DNA from: Ehretia macrophylla
Taxonomy: Eukaryota > Streptophyta > Magnoliopsida > Boraginales > Ehretiaceae
Assembly (NCBI GenBank): GCA_037974665.1
Contig: CM075772.1
Coordinates: forward strand, 36,433,052-36,497,051
Direction of reading: 5' to 3'
DNA length: 64,000 nt
This document shows, one piece after another, positions 1 through 13,857 of this stretch. Made by a program: the position numbers and the translations under genes. The notes under the pieces are model-generated. The model saw only the letters and a program-made list of their open reading frames with translations. It was not told the origin of the DNA and ran no database searches. How positions within the stretch are numbered: position 1 is the stretch's first letter; each line of letters opens with the position of its first letter.

Positions 1-3000
1 AAGTTGAGCTCTTATATACAATAAGGGGTTGTTACACTAGGGAATTGGATGGTTTTCTCTTGGTTTTCCAAGATTTCTTTTGATTAGGACTATTAGGCTT
101 CCCCTTTTGTTAGCCAGTGACATTCCTGCTCCTTCTTTGCGAGTTAGTTCTATTGTGAGTTTCGATCAATCTACTCGAAATTTTTTCCTTGTGTTCCCCG
201 AAAGACGTATGAGTGTAAGGCCAAGCGCACTCATTGGGCAACGCAGGTCCCAACGACCGCCTGGGTTGTCCAGCGTCTCGTCCTTTAGCGTCATGTCACC
301 CTGGATGTACCACCGAGGTGTTTGACGTTAGCTTGCAGGCCTAGTCCATCCTGTTCATTTCCGTTTCTCATATGGGCTAGGGGCGGGTATCTAGATCCCT
401 CTTCGGTCTCAGTTCTCCCACTGTGGTCGAACCTCTCTTTTGGCCAAGTTATCTTGTTCTCTTGTGCACTGGTCTTAGTATCTAGCGTAGGTCCGATGGG
501 TGACCAATCAGGAGGTTCCCATAGCTTCCTAAAGAGGAGTCCATCATCCTTGTGTCTTCAGCTGGCTACAACTTATTATATCTACTTGGGCCCAAGGAGG
601 GGCCTCATCGAAAATACGACACCACTACTAGTCTGTACCCGATCTATACATCTTAGGATCTATAGATCTTATCCCCTTTCCTTATTGATGTTGCAGATGC
701 GCTGTTAACAGTGTAATATAGAAGGTCAAGGCCTACTTTATTCCTTAGCAGGAATTGCGACCTTGGCAAGAGCTATTACAGGACTGTAACTGTAAAGGAT
801 CTGTATTGGAATGCTAGTTTTGCTTCTAGACGAGTAGTAGCAGGTAACACAGGACAGTTACAGATAAGGAGAGGTAAGAGAGGTATTGGAAAAGGGCTCG
901 AAGTAGAAGCTTTTGTAGTTTACCCTGGCAAAAGTATACCACTATATTTGTCCATGCTCTGCTCTTAGAAATAGAGTCAACCGATGCAAGAAAGGGAATT
1001 GAATCCGTAGCAGCTCTGACTCTTGCTGCTCTTTCATTACTGACCAGTGGTGGAGGAAGTAAATCAAAATACGCTTTCGGGATCTTATCCGTTTATCATA
1101 GAGAGTAAGTAAGTATTCAATTAACCGGTCTTCTTCTTTGGCGAACCTCGATGACTTTCCTTTTAAGACATGGTAATTACTTTCAAAGGCTAGAAGGGCT
1201 AATAGGGCCTTAAGGGCTAGAATTTTCAAGGAAAAATGGCGGTTTGACATTAGAAAGAAAAAAAAAGGCAAGGTTTAGAATCCTCCATTCCAGACGAGAG
1301 GACCAAGGGAGACTCGTTAATTGAATGCCCTATTAGAATTAAATCATAAGCATCAGAAGAATAATTCTCTTAGCAAACAAGAATAAAATTCAATTAGTCC
1401 CCTTGCGAAATAGCAATATAGATCTACTTCTCATTTGCAAGATCTGGTGTTCACGAAATCGATTTCAGATATACTTGCATCTTCTTTTATACAAAATTCT
1501 CTCTATTACCAAATCAAAGACAGATTCAACAAGGCAAGATAAGATTAAGCATTCACTTCAGGAAGCCAAGAAGGCAGTTAGTATGAAGCTGTGGAATTGA
1601 ACTTCAACTCTAAGTTGAAGGCAGGAAAGAAAGAAGGAACTATTTTCGAGATAGTGTTTTAGGGCCTACGTCTAGTTGTAGTCCTTTCTTGGTTGGTACG
1701 TGCCAAGCTTCCTCATACCATGGGCACATTGCTTTAGAGAAAAAGACTCAATTCTCTATTCACCTATTTTAGAAAGTAATCCAAGGCTCGAGGAAGTTCC
1801 TTTTCCAAGTCTTATTGTAGCGGATGAAGTAAGGCTAACAGCTATTTGGCATATGAAGTACAATAAAGGATTTCTAAAAAGTCTATATAGAATAGAAAGC
1901 AGACCTTTGGGGCGAAGAAAGAAGGAAGCGACTGAGTCTGCTCCTCATTCTAGCGAAAGCTCCTCGAGGATAGGAGAACTTTCCCTCTATGAAGGAAAGC
2001 GAGAAGCTTAGTCTACGAAAGGGAAATGAGGCTAGGCATTGAATGAACTGCACTAACTTCCTCAGCTGGGCAAGCGGCGTGGAACCGGTGGTTTGATTCT
2101 AATCCGTGAAAGGAAGTCTGCGATCGCTTAATCCTTTTGATTGATTCTAGTGAAAGTACCACTCTCAGTCGAGCTAATAAACCCCCTTCTTCTTCTAACA
2201 AGCGAGTGACTGCCTTTTTTGATTAAGCGGAATACAAAGTTAGTAGCATGTGCTTTTTTCATTTAAAGTACCTTTAGTCCGAGGTTTCTTGACAAATAAA
2301 TGGTGATTGAAACTGTCGGCCCATTCCACTTCTTCCAACTAAACAAGGAGTAAAGAAAGGTCAGTAAGGAAGAGCTAGCATTTCAAGGAAAGACAAGACA
2401 TAGTGCAGTTGCATCGATTAACCTCTTTGGGTTAAGGAATGGTAAAATCTTCCTAGTTTGATAGAGTATATAGCACGCATGAGAGCTTTCTATGCTTATC
2501 GCTAGGAGTAGAACTTGTATTCATTTAGAAAGGGGTGGACGGAGTAAATAAGAGTTGTACCGAAGACTTTTTATTTTATTAACATACAATACAGTGTACT
2601 CCCGCGCTTTGGTATAAGGCGTAGAACTAGGAAACTTGGTTCCGGGAATCCCTCTTTCTCGGGCCTTTGTACCTTCCCACGGGTGACCCTATCAGTGTTG
2701 TTGTTTTGCTTCCCTCAGGGCAGAAGGTAGGGATCTGCTTTTGCGTCTTCCTTTAAAGATATATTAAAATGCTAAAGCCCTTGGTAGGAGGTTCCAAGCT
2801 GCTAAAGTCATTCCTCATTTCCTAATTTTGTATTGAAGAGGGGCTGGCATCACCCTTGTGCGACCCTTGGTTAACTATATCATTTTTTCCCATCATATTC
2901 AGTATCGTTGCATCACAGATCCAGAAAGCGACTAGAATAAAAAACAAAAGGAGCCATCCTTCACAGCCTAAGCCCCTACTCAACAGGACTCGACTCTCAA

Positions 3001-4103
3001 TAGAGAACCCCATTTTCTAAAAAAGGGAATTAAAGAATTCCATTGAGCCAAGTTTCAAACAAAGAAGTGCGAAAAGACTAGACACTGTTGCTACAAATAG
3101 GAAAGACATAGATTTCATAAAAAAAAGAGTACCATGTTTGCCCAATAAGAATTTCCTCAATATTCGTAGTACCAGGTAATACGTCCGAGAGTGTTCAAAA
3201 ACTCTCTGCCATTTTAATTTAAAAGACACTAATCGTAGTAAAGCCGAGAATAGGGTGGAACTTTTTTTCACAATAAGAATTATGTATATCAGCTATACCG
3301 ATTATATGTCGGATAGGAGCCCGCCTCCAAGCCAATGTCCATCTTCATGAAATGACATTGGTAGACGGGTTGGGAGTAGCCTTCTATCCCAGTGAACAAT
3401 GTTCCACAGATTAGGCAGGGACAGGATTTGATTCGAGGCTTGACCATGACTGGACCTAGGCCGATTGACACTTATGATTGCCATTCATTCACGAACTGGC
3501 TTGACACAACACAGAACAACTAACAACCATATGGAAGGGGAATAAATCAATCTCCTTCTTCCTAATCTTATTGGCCTTACAGCGGGCCTAAGAGCAAGGA
3601 AGTCTCAACTCCCAAATCCCCACTTTGAAGGGTGAGGGGTGAACCTTCTATTTGATTCAATCTCAACTATTGCTACTTTAGAATCAGTTGAAATAGGATT
3701 TTGATGTCACTTAGGAGAAGTATAGGGAAGTGTGTCTGAATCTTCTATAATATAATACGTAGTTGTGACTCGGTCTAGCTAGGACAGAGCCATCCCAAAG
3801 AGACTTTCTTCTATTCTAGGTTTCCACGAAGTTGTATCAGGGTATGAGAACGCCTTTCTCTATAATAAAGTCTTTGATTTAGGTCAATCAATCCTCAATC
3901 CGGACTCAATGACCAGAATGAATGGCTTTCTCCTGTCTCCTCATGGATCCAACTATTAGGTTTGTGGGTTTGTGGTCTGTGCCTAAAGTAACTCTTTTCC
4001 GTTTGCGAACGTTTAAGAAGTCATCTCCATTCAGTATTTCGTACGCTAGGAAGCCAATCCGAACTTTTATCATAGCCTTTGCTTGAACCGAAAAAAGCGA
4101 TGC
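1..4103. other. mitochondrial-like spacer, no recognised gene
   Basis: No gene, RNA gene or transposon is recognisable here. The longest open frames (for example 942-1271 minus, 109 codons; 322-708 plus, 128 codons; 1700-2011 plus, 103 codons) have no family signature I know and look like chance frames. The mixed base texture, rich in short GAAAG/CTTTC runs, resembles angiosperm mitochondrial intergenic DNA. The stretch was contiguous with 24158 onward before element A inserted, since GATGC lies on both sides of A. Mitochondrial origin is inferred from that continuity and texture, not from a gene. Confidence 0.45.
4099..4103. repeat. target-site duplication of element A (left copy)
   Basis: GATGC lies directly before the left LTR terminus (TGTCACGCC). 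The same five bases follow the right LTR at 24158-24162, which shows that A arrived by integrase-mediated insertion. Confidence 0.9.
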
Positions 4104-6593
4104 TGTCACGCCCCGACCCAACCCCCAAGCTAAAGGTTAAGTCCGGACCCGACACACGGACAGAGTCTCCCCTGTACCGTGGACATTCTAAAACCCTGTA
4201 AACAATTAAACAAAGTCCCAACAATACAATACAAGCTTTTCTTAATTAAACAACAAAGCTATAAGGCCATCCGAGCCTTATGGTACACAATAGCTCCAAA
4301 ACACACAAGCATGCGAGAACTTGTTGTCAGCATATTTTTATAATCATGACATTCTAGGAAATCAATAAAACAACTTAAAGGATAAAGCATTCTACATTAA
4401 CCATCCACTCACAAGCATGCAAGGAAATAAGACAAGAATAAAAATTATTACAAGACATGGCTTCCAATTCTACACCACAATCTACTATCCTTCGACTTGC
4501 GCAACAAACATATACATAGCCCTTAGGCCACAAAAATAGAACATAAAACAATTAATTGAACTTTCCACATAGCAGCAAATTCATTAACCACCTCAAGCTA
4601 TCAGACACAGCAACTAAGGTAAAGCCTCGATCTGAACTTCTTCTTCCTCAACTAAATCAACAACCTGGGGATCACCCTCAGCGTCTCCTGAAACAGATAT
4701 CGAGGTATGAGCAACCACTGTTGCCCAGTGAGGGATATAGTCCCGGGGCGTGCAATGCAACAGATAATACAATTACTCAACAATAACACTTAAACAATTA
4801 AAGAAACAATGATAACTTAAATAACCACACAATTAAAAGGATACATTTCAACAATCCCCTATACACCAATCTTCACTGGTCTTCAATCACGATCCACAAA
4901 ACAGGAGTACGATCACGATAAGCCGGCATAATCCCCAAACACTCCAGTGGGTGTACTCCGGATGTACCCCGAATCCTACGACCCAACATCCCCAGGCAAT
5001 CTCCGGACCACGCGAATGAGGGACTAGGGCACGGAGTTTGAATATCCACCGGCAAGCCCTCTGCCGCCCAGCCGATATTCAACACATCCGCCCCTGACAC
5101 TATGGTTGCGCAACCACTATGCAATGCACTTAACGATGGCAAGTTAATAGCAATAATATAAGCATTAACACATATGAGGATCAACAAAGTAGGTTGACCT
5201 CGTTGCAATTAGGATAGAAGCAAATATAGAAGCTAATAAGCAGTTTACAAATGAACATATACCAAATAAGCATAGAATCATACCAAAAGCTCCAAATCAA
5301 TTTAAAATCACATATAAACACTCAAGAAGTCCTGACATGGGTTTAGAAGTGTGAGACAACTTAAATTGCACCTAAACCCCTTTGTTTTTCGAACTATTTC
5401 TCTTCCAAACCAAAGTTAATGATTTCATTTTCAAAGAAAACGTTCTCAACATTCTAATTAACACCCAAGGTACCCTCTCACCCCTCCAACTCATTCAAAT
5501 GCCCACGTTTACCCCGAAGGCCCCAATTTCCCTCTTTTGGCTTTAAACTACACCTACATTTTCCGGGCTTCAAACAAGGGATATCAAGGCATCTATAGCG
5601 CCTAGGTAGCCTAAGGAAATTAGAATTGAAGCCCGAATCCACCCGGATTCGCATTAACCCCGGAAGCCCCAAATTAAAGTCGGCTATTTTCCATTTTTAG
5701 GTAATTTAAGGGCAATGCAAGTGCACGGGGCTATTAGGCTATCTTCACTAACACCTAAGGCATCTATTAGAAGCATTAAATCAAGCTAATTCGAGCAATT
5801 ACACAAAACCCTAGAAAAAACGTCACTATTCACCCTAAAAATCAAACTAACGATTCTAACCGTTTAAAAAGCGAAACAACAGCTCAAATGTGTTCTCTAG
5901 CATTCATATAGATGGTATAATAACATAGATAACAATTACAATGGCATTTAAGCATATTTTCAACAAATCAAGAATTGAGTAACTATTTAAAAATGCAAAA
6001 ACAAGTCGTGAAATCCCTCACCAATACGCGTAGGAGCACCTAGGAACCTTGCAAACACCCTACACTAGTTGCTCAAGGCTTGGCTTGGCTTGAATTGAAG
6101 AGTTGAAGATGAAAAATTTATCCCAAGTGCAAAGAGGGGCTGTCGGGTTTGTCTCCTGATTTCAGCTTTTTAATTTTTTTTTCTTTTGCATTTTATGAGC
6201 TTAAGTGATATAATAAAGGGGTTAAGTTGAGGTGGGGTCATTTGGGTGCTTAAGTGATCTAATAAAATGCGCGTTGCTAGCTCCAAAACGAGGCTAATGT
6301 ATAAAACTTAGGCTAGCTAATTAAATCTATAAAGTTATTACGTAGCACTATTCACTCAACTACAAAAATCATTTTCTAAACGAGCTCTCCTAACGCCGTT
6401 AGCTCAAATGCACATTTTTCCCACTACTTTTATAATTAATATGATTTAATAAAAATGTTAATTAACTAATAGAAGGCAGTTTAAAAACGGAGTGAATAGT
6501 AGTCACAAAAGTCAGTTAATAAGGCATAGAAGTAAATGCGCAAACAAGGGATGCAACAGTAATTAAATGCATGGCTAAAACCCGGGCGTCACA
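4104..6593 (-). repeat. element A 3' LTR
   Basis: This 2490-bp LTR begins TGTCACGCCCCGACCC and ends GGGCGTCACA on the plus strand. It is the 3' LTR because the element points left. Open frames inside it, including a 111-codon frame at 4873-5208, recur in every LTR copy of this family with different breaks and are not treated as genes. Confidence 0.92.
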
Positions 6594-9500
6594 TCCTCTC
6601 CCCCTTAAACTAATTGCGTCCACGCAATTCTTACATGATTCGGCGAATAACTCTGGATACCGTTCCCGCATCTGATCCTCTCTTTCCCATGTCGCATCCT
6701 CTACTCCGTGATGATCCCACAGAACTTTAACCATCGAAATGCTTTTAGTCCTCAGCTCCTGAACTTTCTGATCAACAATTCGAAGAGGTTTCTCTATGTA
6801 GGTCAAAGTTTCACTGATCTCTAGCGGTTCTGGCTCAAGTATGTGAGAGGGATCTGGCTGATACTTCCGAAGCATGGAAACATGGAATACGTCATGAATT
6901 CTGCCCAGACTGGGAGGTAAAGCTAGACGGTAAGCCAAATCACCAACAGTTTCAGTTATCTCAAATGGTCCCACATATCGAGGACTGAGTTTACCTCCTT
7001 TACCATGCCGAATCAAACCCTTGCGAGGAGAAATTTTCAGAAATACCCGGTCCCCCACAGCAAATTTCAGATCACGACGTCGTCTATCTGCATAACTCTT
7101 TTGCCGGCTCTGTGCTGTAAGCATCCTTTTCCTGATAAGCTGCACCTGATCAATCATTTTGTTCATTTCAGGTAAGAGAGTAGGGTCGATAGTCTTCATT
7201 TCACCAACATCATCCCAGTAGAGAGCAGACCGACATTTTCGCCCACAAAGTGCATCATAAGCTGCCATACCAATAGTAGCTTGATAACTATTATTGTAGG
7301 CGAACTCTGCTAGTGGCAAATATTTCTCCCAACTTTTACCGAAGTCCAGAATACAAGCCCGTAACATATCTTCAAGGATCAAGATAGTTCTCTCAGATTG
7401 ACCATCTGTCTGAGGATGATAAGCTGTATTGAAATTCAAATTCGTGCCCAAAGCTTTCTGAATCTTCTGCCAGAACTGAGATGTGAATCTGGGATCTCTA
7501 TCTGACACGATACTATTTGGAATTCCATGTAGGCGGACAACATTCTCAATATACAACTCTACCAGTTTATCAAGAGAATCAGACTTCTTTTTAGCAATAA
7601 AGTGAGAAGTCTTGGTCAGTCTATCCACAATAACCCAAACTGAGTCATTACCCCTCGAAGACCTCGGTAAATCTGATACGAAATCCATAGTAATATGATC
7701 CCATTTCCAAACAGGAATAGCCAAAGGCTGCAACAACCCTGCAGGTCTCTGATGTTCTGCTTTAACTTTCTGACAAGTAAGACATCGGGCAACATAGTCA
7801 GCAATTTCTCTCTTCATATTATTCCACCAGAAATTATGCTTTAAATCTTTATAAATTTTCGTACTGCTTGGATGGATAGTATATCGAGAACTGTGTGCCT
7901 CAGCAAGAATATCCTTCTTTAGAGTTGGATCATTCGGAATACAGATTCTACCCTTGAATTTAAGAATACCATCGTCGTGCAATTTGAAATCCGACTCTCC
8001 CCCTTTAGAATTCTCTAAGGCTTTCAACAATTGAAGATCAGCCTGTTGAGCTTCTCGAATCCTGGATAACAACAGAGATTGAATCTGCAAACTTGCAAAT
8101 TGAATACCAGAATTTGAAGTACTAGGCTTCCATAAGCACAATTCTTCCATGAATTCCCAATTCTTGATAATCAAGCTAGCAACAGTAGCCTTTCGGCTCA
8201 AAGCATCGGCAACAATATTGGCCTTACCTGGAAGATAGTTAATGGTGCAGTTATAGTCCTCAAGTAATTCCAGCCAACGCCTCTGCCTCATGTTCAACTC
8301 TTTCTGTGAAAACAGATATTTCAAGCTCTTATGATCTGTAAAGATTTCAAACTTGTTGCCCCAGAGATAATGACGCCACTTCTTTAATGCAAGAATGATA
8401 GCTGCAAGCTCAAGATCATGAGTCGGATAGTTGAGTTCATAAGGTTTCAGTTTCCTGGAAGCATAAGCAATAACCCTGCCATTCTGAATCAATAAACAAC
8501 CCAGACCCTCCTTCGAAGCATCACTATAGATCATCAGATTATCATAACCCTCAGGTAAAGCAAGAACAGGAGCTGCAGTCAATCTCTTCTTCAATTCCTG
8601 GAAGCTGGCCTCACATTTATCATTCCAGTCAAATACTGTTTTCTTCTAAGTAAGCTAAGTTAAAGGCCCTGCAATCTTAGAGAAATCCTTGACAAACCTC
8701 TGATAATACCCAGCTAAACCAAGGAAGCTACAAATTTCCGTGACAGTTTCAGGTCGTTTCCAAGATAACACAACTTCAATCTTCGCTGGATCAACAGAAA
8801 TACCACCCTGCGAGATAATATGGCCAAGAAAAGCAACTTGCTTAAGCCAGAATTCACATTTGCTAAACTTTGCAAATAACCGATGCTCCTGAATAGTCTG
8901 CAACACAATTCTGAGATGCTGTTCATGTTCCGCCTCAGATTTAGAATAGACAAGGATATCATCAATAAATATGACCACAAATTGGTCTAGATAAGGACGG
9001 AATACTCTCTGCATTAAGTCCATGAATGTGGTGGGAACATTAGTAAGACCAAACGGCAAGACAACAAACTCATAATGGCCATATCGAGTTCTGAAAGCAG
9101 TTTTTGGAACATCATCTTTCTTAATCCTCAGTTGATAATAGCCCTGACTCAGATCAAATTTAGAGAATACCTTGGCGCATTGCACGTGATCAAATACGTC
9201 TTCGATTAAAGGCAAAGGATTTTTATTTTTGATGGTTACCTGATTAAGACCCAGATAATCGATGCATAGGCGAAGAGATCCGTCTTTCTTTTTAACGAAG
9301 AGAACTGGCGCACCCCACGGCGAAGAACTCGGCTGAATGAATCCCTTCTCAAGCAAGCACTGCAATTGAACTTTCAATTCCTGCAACTCAGGTGGAGCCA
9401 TTCTGTACGGAGTCCTAGAGACAGGTGAAGTCCCCGGCAATAAATCAATCATGAACTCTATCTCTCTATCAGGCGGTAACCCAGGTAATTCCTCAGGAAA

Positions 9501-10130
9501 GACCCCCGGAAACTCTCTCACGATAGGTACATCATTCAATTTCAATTGATCCCCAGGTTGATTAATCAAATATGCAAGATAAGCCTCACAACCCTTGCTC
9601 AATAATTTAGATGCCCTAATAGAAGAAATAATAGGAGTTCCCGTAGATTTTCTACTACCAACTATTTTAAGTACAGGCTGGTCAGGCATTTCTAGATACA
9701 CAATCTTCTTTCTACAATCAAGCTGGGCATAATATTTACTTAACCAGTCCATCCCCAATATAATTTCAAAATCATTGAAGGGTAGGAAAATCAAATCAGC
9801 AGAAAAAACACGATCTTCAATAAATATACTACATGCTCTGCAAATAGACCTAGTAACAAACTTCGGACCCATAGGAGTATAGACCACAATCTCATGCAAC
9901 AGTTTATCATGTTTCAATTTAGCATTTTGTGCACAAGTAGGAGTAATAAAAGAATGCGAAGCCCCGGAATCAATCAAAAATTTAACTGACTGATCATTAA
10001 GAAGAAAAATACCTTCTACCACAGCGGTAGTATCCGGAAGCTCCTCAGCATCCAAAGCAAATACACGGGCCTGGCCTCGTGGTGGTGGTGCTGCAACTGG
10101 TGCCCTGGTCTGAGAGTTCTGAGCTGATGT
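6516..10130 (-). pseudogene. element A pol (protease, RT, RNase H, integrase, chromodomain), disrupted
   Basis: This is the retrotransposon polyprotein for processing, reverse transcription and integration. Visible in order are the protease DSG site, reverse transcriptase with the FIDD catalytic box, RNase H with DAS and TDH, the integrase HHCC zinc domain and DDE core, the GPF/Y module, and a chromodomain-like end ([16 protein letters not shown]). Two in-frame TAG stops (8655-8657 and 8646-8648) fall between RT and RNase H where B reads Gln, and another TAG (10131-10133) lies upstream. The final frame reads through the purine tract 78 bases into the 3' LTR, as in B. The substitutions against B and these stops show a dead copy. 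Confidence 0.93.
6594..6608 (-). promoter_or_regulatory. polypurine tract of element A
   Basis: On the minus strand a G-rich run (TTTAAGGGGGAGAGGA) abuts the 3' LTR. It would prime plus-strand DNA synthesis. The same tract precedes the 3' LTR of B. Confidence 0.85.
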
Positions 10131-11020
10131 CTAACCCCTAGGGTTCTTAAATTTCTGTCAGTCTTTAACCCTGTGCTGTTCACTGCCGCAACCTGGACAC
10201 TTGTTATGGTTCTTCCAACAAACATACTCAGTGTGGCCTTGGCGCTGACAGAAGCTGCACTGCTGGTGACGTCTTGCAACAGTGCCTCCTGAAGGAGCTC
10301 TGTAAGTAGAGGTAGCTGAACTACCCTGCTGCGAACGGGAAACTGCTGGACGGAACTGACTCTAAGTCTGACTCTGGACTGGTCGTGCCTGAGTCTGAGT
10401 AGGCCCTGTGTAACTCTGAGTCTGCCTCGGCTGCGAACTCTGCCCAACTGATACAGCCTGCCCCTGGTACCCTTGACTCTGAGACTGAAACCGTTTACTC
10501 GATTGACTGGTCTCGGCTAACACATCGGCTTTCCGTTTCTCATATCTCGAGGCAGCTCGGACTACTGCAGCATAGTTGGGAAAATCATTTGAAGACAAGT
10601 TCAGCATAATATCTCTCCTCAAACCCAAGATGAACCTCTGAATCTTCATGTCCTCCGGCTGAATTAAAGCTGGTGCATAACGGGAAAGCCGGGTAAAAGT
10701 AGCCTCGTATTGATCTACCGTCATACTTCCCTGCTTCAAGTTTATGAACTCAGTTTGTCGCCTCTCGCGGGCAACTACCGATATATACTTGTCTCGAAAT
10801 TCTCGGACAAAATCGGCCCACGAATGATGACCTCCCTCAGCTCCCCATTTCTCACTGATGGTATTCCACCAATCTTCAGCATCACCCTCGAGAAGGAATG
10901 TAGCATAAGTAATCTTCCTGTCATCATGGCACTCCAGTATCGCTGCCACTCTCTCGAACTTCCTTAGCCACATCTCAGCTTTCATATCGTCTGGCTCCCC
11001 AAAGAAAGTATAGGCCCCAT
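10125..11020 (-). pseudogene. element A gag, C-terminal part, disrupted
   Basis: This is the part of A's gag lying left of the nested B insertion. It carries the core capsid motif of plant gypsy gag (AEMWLRKFERVAAIL... EDWWNTI) and then a Gln/Ser-rich stretch. A TAG at 10362-10364 replaces a Gln codon read in B. Beyond it the two CCHC zinc knuckles can be traced (C-x2-C-x4-H-x4-C twice), but the last cysteine of the second is lost to a TGA (10158-10160). The N-terminal part of the same gene lies at 21046-21312. Gag would form the virus-like particle and bind element RNA; this copy cannot. Confidence 0.9.
11016..11020. repeat. target-site duplication of element B (left copy)
   Basis: CCCAT lies just before the 5' LTR of B (TGTGACGCCC). 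The same five bases follow its 3' LTR at 21041-21045. The target is the gag gene of element A. Confidence 0.93.
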
Positions 11021-13507
11021 TGTGACGCCCGAGATTTAGCCATGCATTTAATTACTGTTGCATCCCTTGTTTGTGCATTTACTTCTATGCCTTATTAATT
11101 GACTTTGTGACTACTATTCACTCCGTTTTTAAAATGCTTTCTATTAGTTAATTAGCATTTTTATTAAATCATATTAATTGTAAAAGTAGTGGGAAAAATG
11201 TGCTTTTGAGCTTAAGGCGTTAGGAAGGCTCGTTTAGAAAATGACTTTAGTAGTTGAGTGAATAGTGTTACGTAACTAACTTAGGTAATTAATTAGCTAG
11301 CATATATTTCACCACCTTAGGCTCGTTTCTAAGCTTTCAACGCACATTTTAGAAGCCATTTAAATGTCCAACTAGACCCCACCTTTTATAAAACCAAAAC
11401 ATATCACACTTAGCTCATATATCACACAAAAACAAAAAAATTCAGCTTATGAACAGTGCCATACCCGACAGCCTTCCTTGTGCATTTGGAGGAGATTTTT
11501 GCTCATCAAATCATCAATTCAAGCCAAGCCAAGCCTCGAGCAACTAGTGTAGGGTGTTTGCAAGGTTCCTAGGTGCTCCTACGCGTAGTGGTGAGGGATT
11601 TCATGGCTTAATTTCGCATTTTAAAATAATTGCTATTTTCTTGATTTGTTAGAAATGATGTTTAATGCTATTGCAAGGCTCAAATAAGCTTATATATGTT
11701 GTGTACACATAGTAGAGACCACTTTTATGCTATTGTTTCATGAATTAAACGGTAGAAATCGATAGTTTGATTCTTAGGGTGAATAGTGACGTTTTTTTTT
11801 AGGGTTTTGTGTAATTGTTCGAATTGGCTTGAATTAATGCTTCTAATTGATGCCTTAGGTGCTAGTGAAGATAGTTAAATAACCCCGTGTACTTGCATTG
11901 CCTTAAAATTGCCTAAAAATGGAAAATAGCCGACTTTAAGTTGGGGCTTTTGGTGTTAATGCGAATCCGGGTGGATTCGGGCTTCAATTCTAGTATCCTT
12001 AGGCTACCTAGGTGCTATAGATGCCTTGATATCCCTTGTTTGAAGCCCGGACAATGTAGGTGTGGTTTATAGCCAAAAGAGGAAAATTGGGGCTTTCGGG
12101 GTAAACGCGGGCATTTGATTGAGTTCGAGGGTTGAAAGGGTACCTTGGGGGTTAGTTAGAAGGTTGGGAGAGTTTCTTTTGAAAATGAAATCATTAACTT
12201 GGGTTTGGAAGAGAAATAGTATGTAAAATAAAGGGGTTTCAGTGCAATTCCGTTTTTCTCACATTCCTAAACCCACGGCATGACTTCATGAGTGTTTATA
12301 TGTGATATTAAGTTGGTTTGGAGCTTTTGGTGTGATTCTATGCTTATATGGCATAAGTTCATTTGTAAACTGCTTATTAGCTTCTATCCTTGCTTCTATC
12401 CTAATTGTATCGAGGTCAACCTACTTTGTTGATCCTCATATGTGTTAATGCTTATATTATTGTTGTTAACTTGCCATCGTTGAGTGCATTGCATAGTTGG
12501 TTGCGCAACCATAGTGTCGGGGCGGATGTGTTGAATATCGGCTGGGCGGCAGAGGGCTTGCCGGTGGATATTCAAACTCCGTACCCTATTCCCTCATTCG
12601 CCTGGTCCGGAGATTGCCAGGGGATGTTGGGTCGTAGGATTCGGGGTACATCCGGAGTACACCCACTGGAGTGATTGGGGTTATGCCGGCTTATCGTGAT
12701 CGTGCTCGTGGTTCGTGGATCGTGATTGAAGACCAGTGAAGATTGGTGTATAGGGGATTGTTGAAATGTATCCTTTTAATTGTGTGGTTATTTAAGTTTT
12801 CGTTGATTCTTAAATTGTTAAAGTGTTATTGTTGTGTAATTGTGTTATCTGTTGCATTGCACGCCCCGGGACTATATCCCTCACTGGGCAACAGTGGTTG
12901 CTCATACCTCGATATCTGTTTCAGGAGACGCTGAGGGTGATCCCCAGCTTGTTGATTTAGTTGAGGAAGAAGAAGTTCAGACCGAGCCCTTACCTTAGTT
13001 GCTGTGTCTGATAACTTAAGGTGGTTAATGTTTTTGATGCTTTGTGGAAGACTCCTCTGATTACTTTATGTACTATTTTGTAGCCCAAGGGCTTTGTACA
13101 TGCTTGTTGTATAAGTCGAAGATTAGATGGCTGGGTTGTAACTTTGAAAGTCTATGATCTGTAATAACTTTTATTCTTGCCTTATTTCCTTGCATGCTTG
13201 TGAGTGGATGGTTAATGTAGAATGCTCTACTCTTTAAGTTGTTATATTGATTTCCTAGAATGTAATGATTATAAATCTATGCTGATAACCAGTTCTTGCA
13301 TGCTTGTGTGTTTTGGAGATATTGTGTACTATAAGGCTCGGATGGCCTTATAGCTTTATTGTTTAATTAAATTAAGCTTGTATGTGTTGTAGAGACCTTG
13401 TATAAGTGTTTACAGGTTTTTAGAATGTCCACGGTACAGAGGAGACTCTGTCCGTGTGTCGGGTCCGGACTTAACCTTTAGCTTGGGGGTTGGGTCGGGG
13501 CGTGACA
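11021..13507 (+). repeat. element B 5' LTR
   Basis: This 2487-bp LTR begins TGTGACGCCCGAG and ends GGGGCGTGACA. It would hold the promoter and transcript start. Short open frames inside it (12405-12674, 12743-12934) recur identically in the 3' LTR and are not credited as genes. Confidence 0.94.
11387..11393 (+). promoter_or_regulatory. candidate TATA box in element B 5' LTR
   Basis: TATAAAA occurs 366 bases into the LTR, at the same offset in the 3' LTR (18920-18926). The position suits a U3 promoter, but no transcript start can be seen. Confidence 0.45.
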
Positions 13508-13513
13508 TTTAAG

Positions 13514-13525
13514 TGGTATCAGAGC
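13514..13525 (+). promoter_or_regulatory. primer binding site (tRNA-iMet) of element B
   Basis: TGGTATCAGAGC, the plant initiator-Met tRNA 3'-end complement, starts six bases after the 5' LTR. It primes minus-strand DNA synthesis. Confidence 0.92.
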
Positions 13526-13857
13526 TATAGATTGCATGAAGCCGGGTTAAATTTCTCGGTCTGTGGGTAGAGACTTGTTATGTGACTTTGTGAATACATG
13601 AGTCTTTGATTTTGATTGACCTAAGTGAAATTTGAATAAGGAATGAACATGCTAGCATGGAAATAGAATATCAAGAGTCTAGAATGTCAAGTATGATCTA
13701 GTGATTTATGTTTACTTCAAGAATGTGGAATATTTATTTGAATTCCTATGTACTTGACTTTATGTGAATCTAATTGGACTTTTCTTTATGTGTTTACTTA
13801 TAAATTGCATATATACATATATACCTGTCATAACACTTTGCATTCTAGCTATTTGCG
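13526..13857 (+). other. element B untranslated leader
   Basis: This is the leader between the primer site and the gag ATG. It has no coding frame conserved in A. It probably holds RNA packaging signals, although none can be pointed to. Confidence 0.6.

Noticed and set aside
4873-5208. 111-codon frame in element A LTR (and related 89-codon frames at 12405-12674 and 19938-20207)
   Set aside because: They lie wholly in LTRs, recur with every LTR copy and are differently broken between copies, with no known protein motif.
10016-10447. Arg/Leu/Gln-rich frame opposite or out of register to gag (also 14700-15131)
   Set aside because: These are alternate-frame readings of the gag zinc-knuckle and linker region. 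The correct frame shows two clear CCHC motifs.
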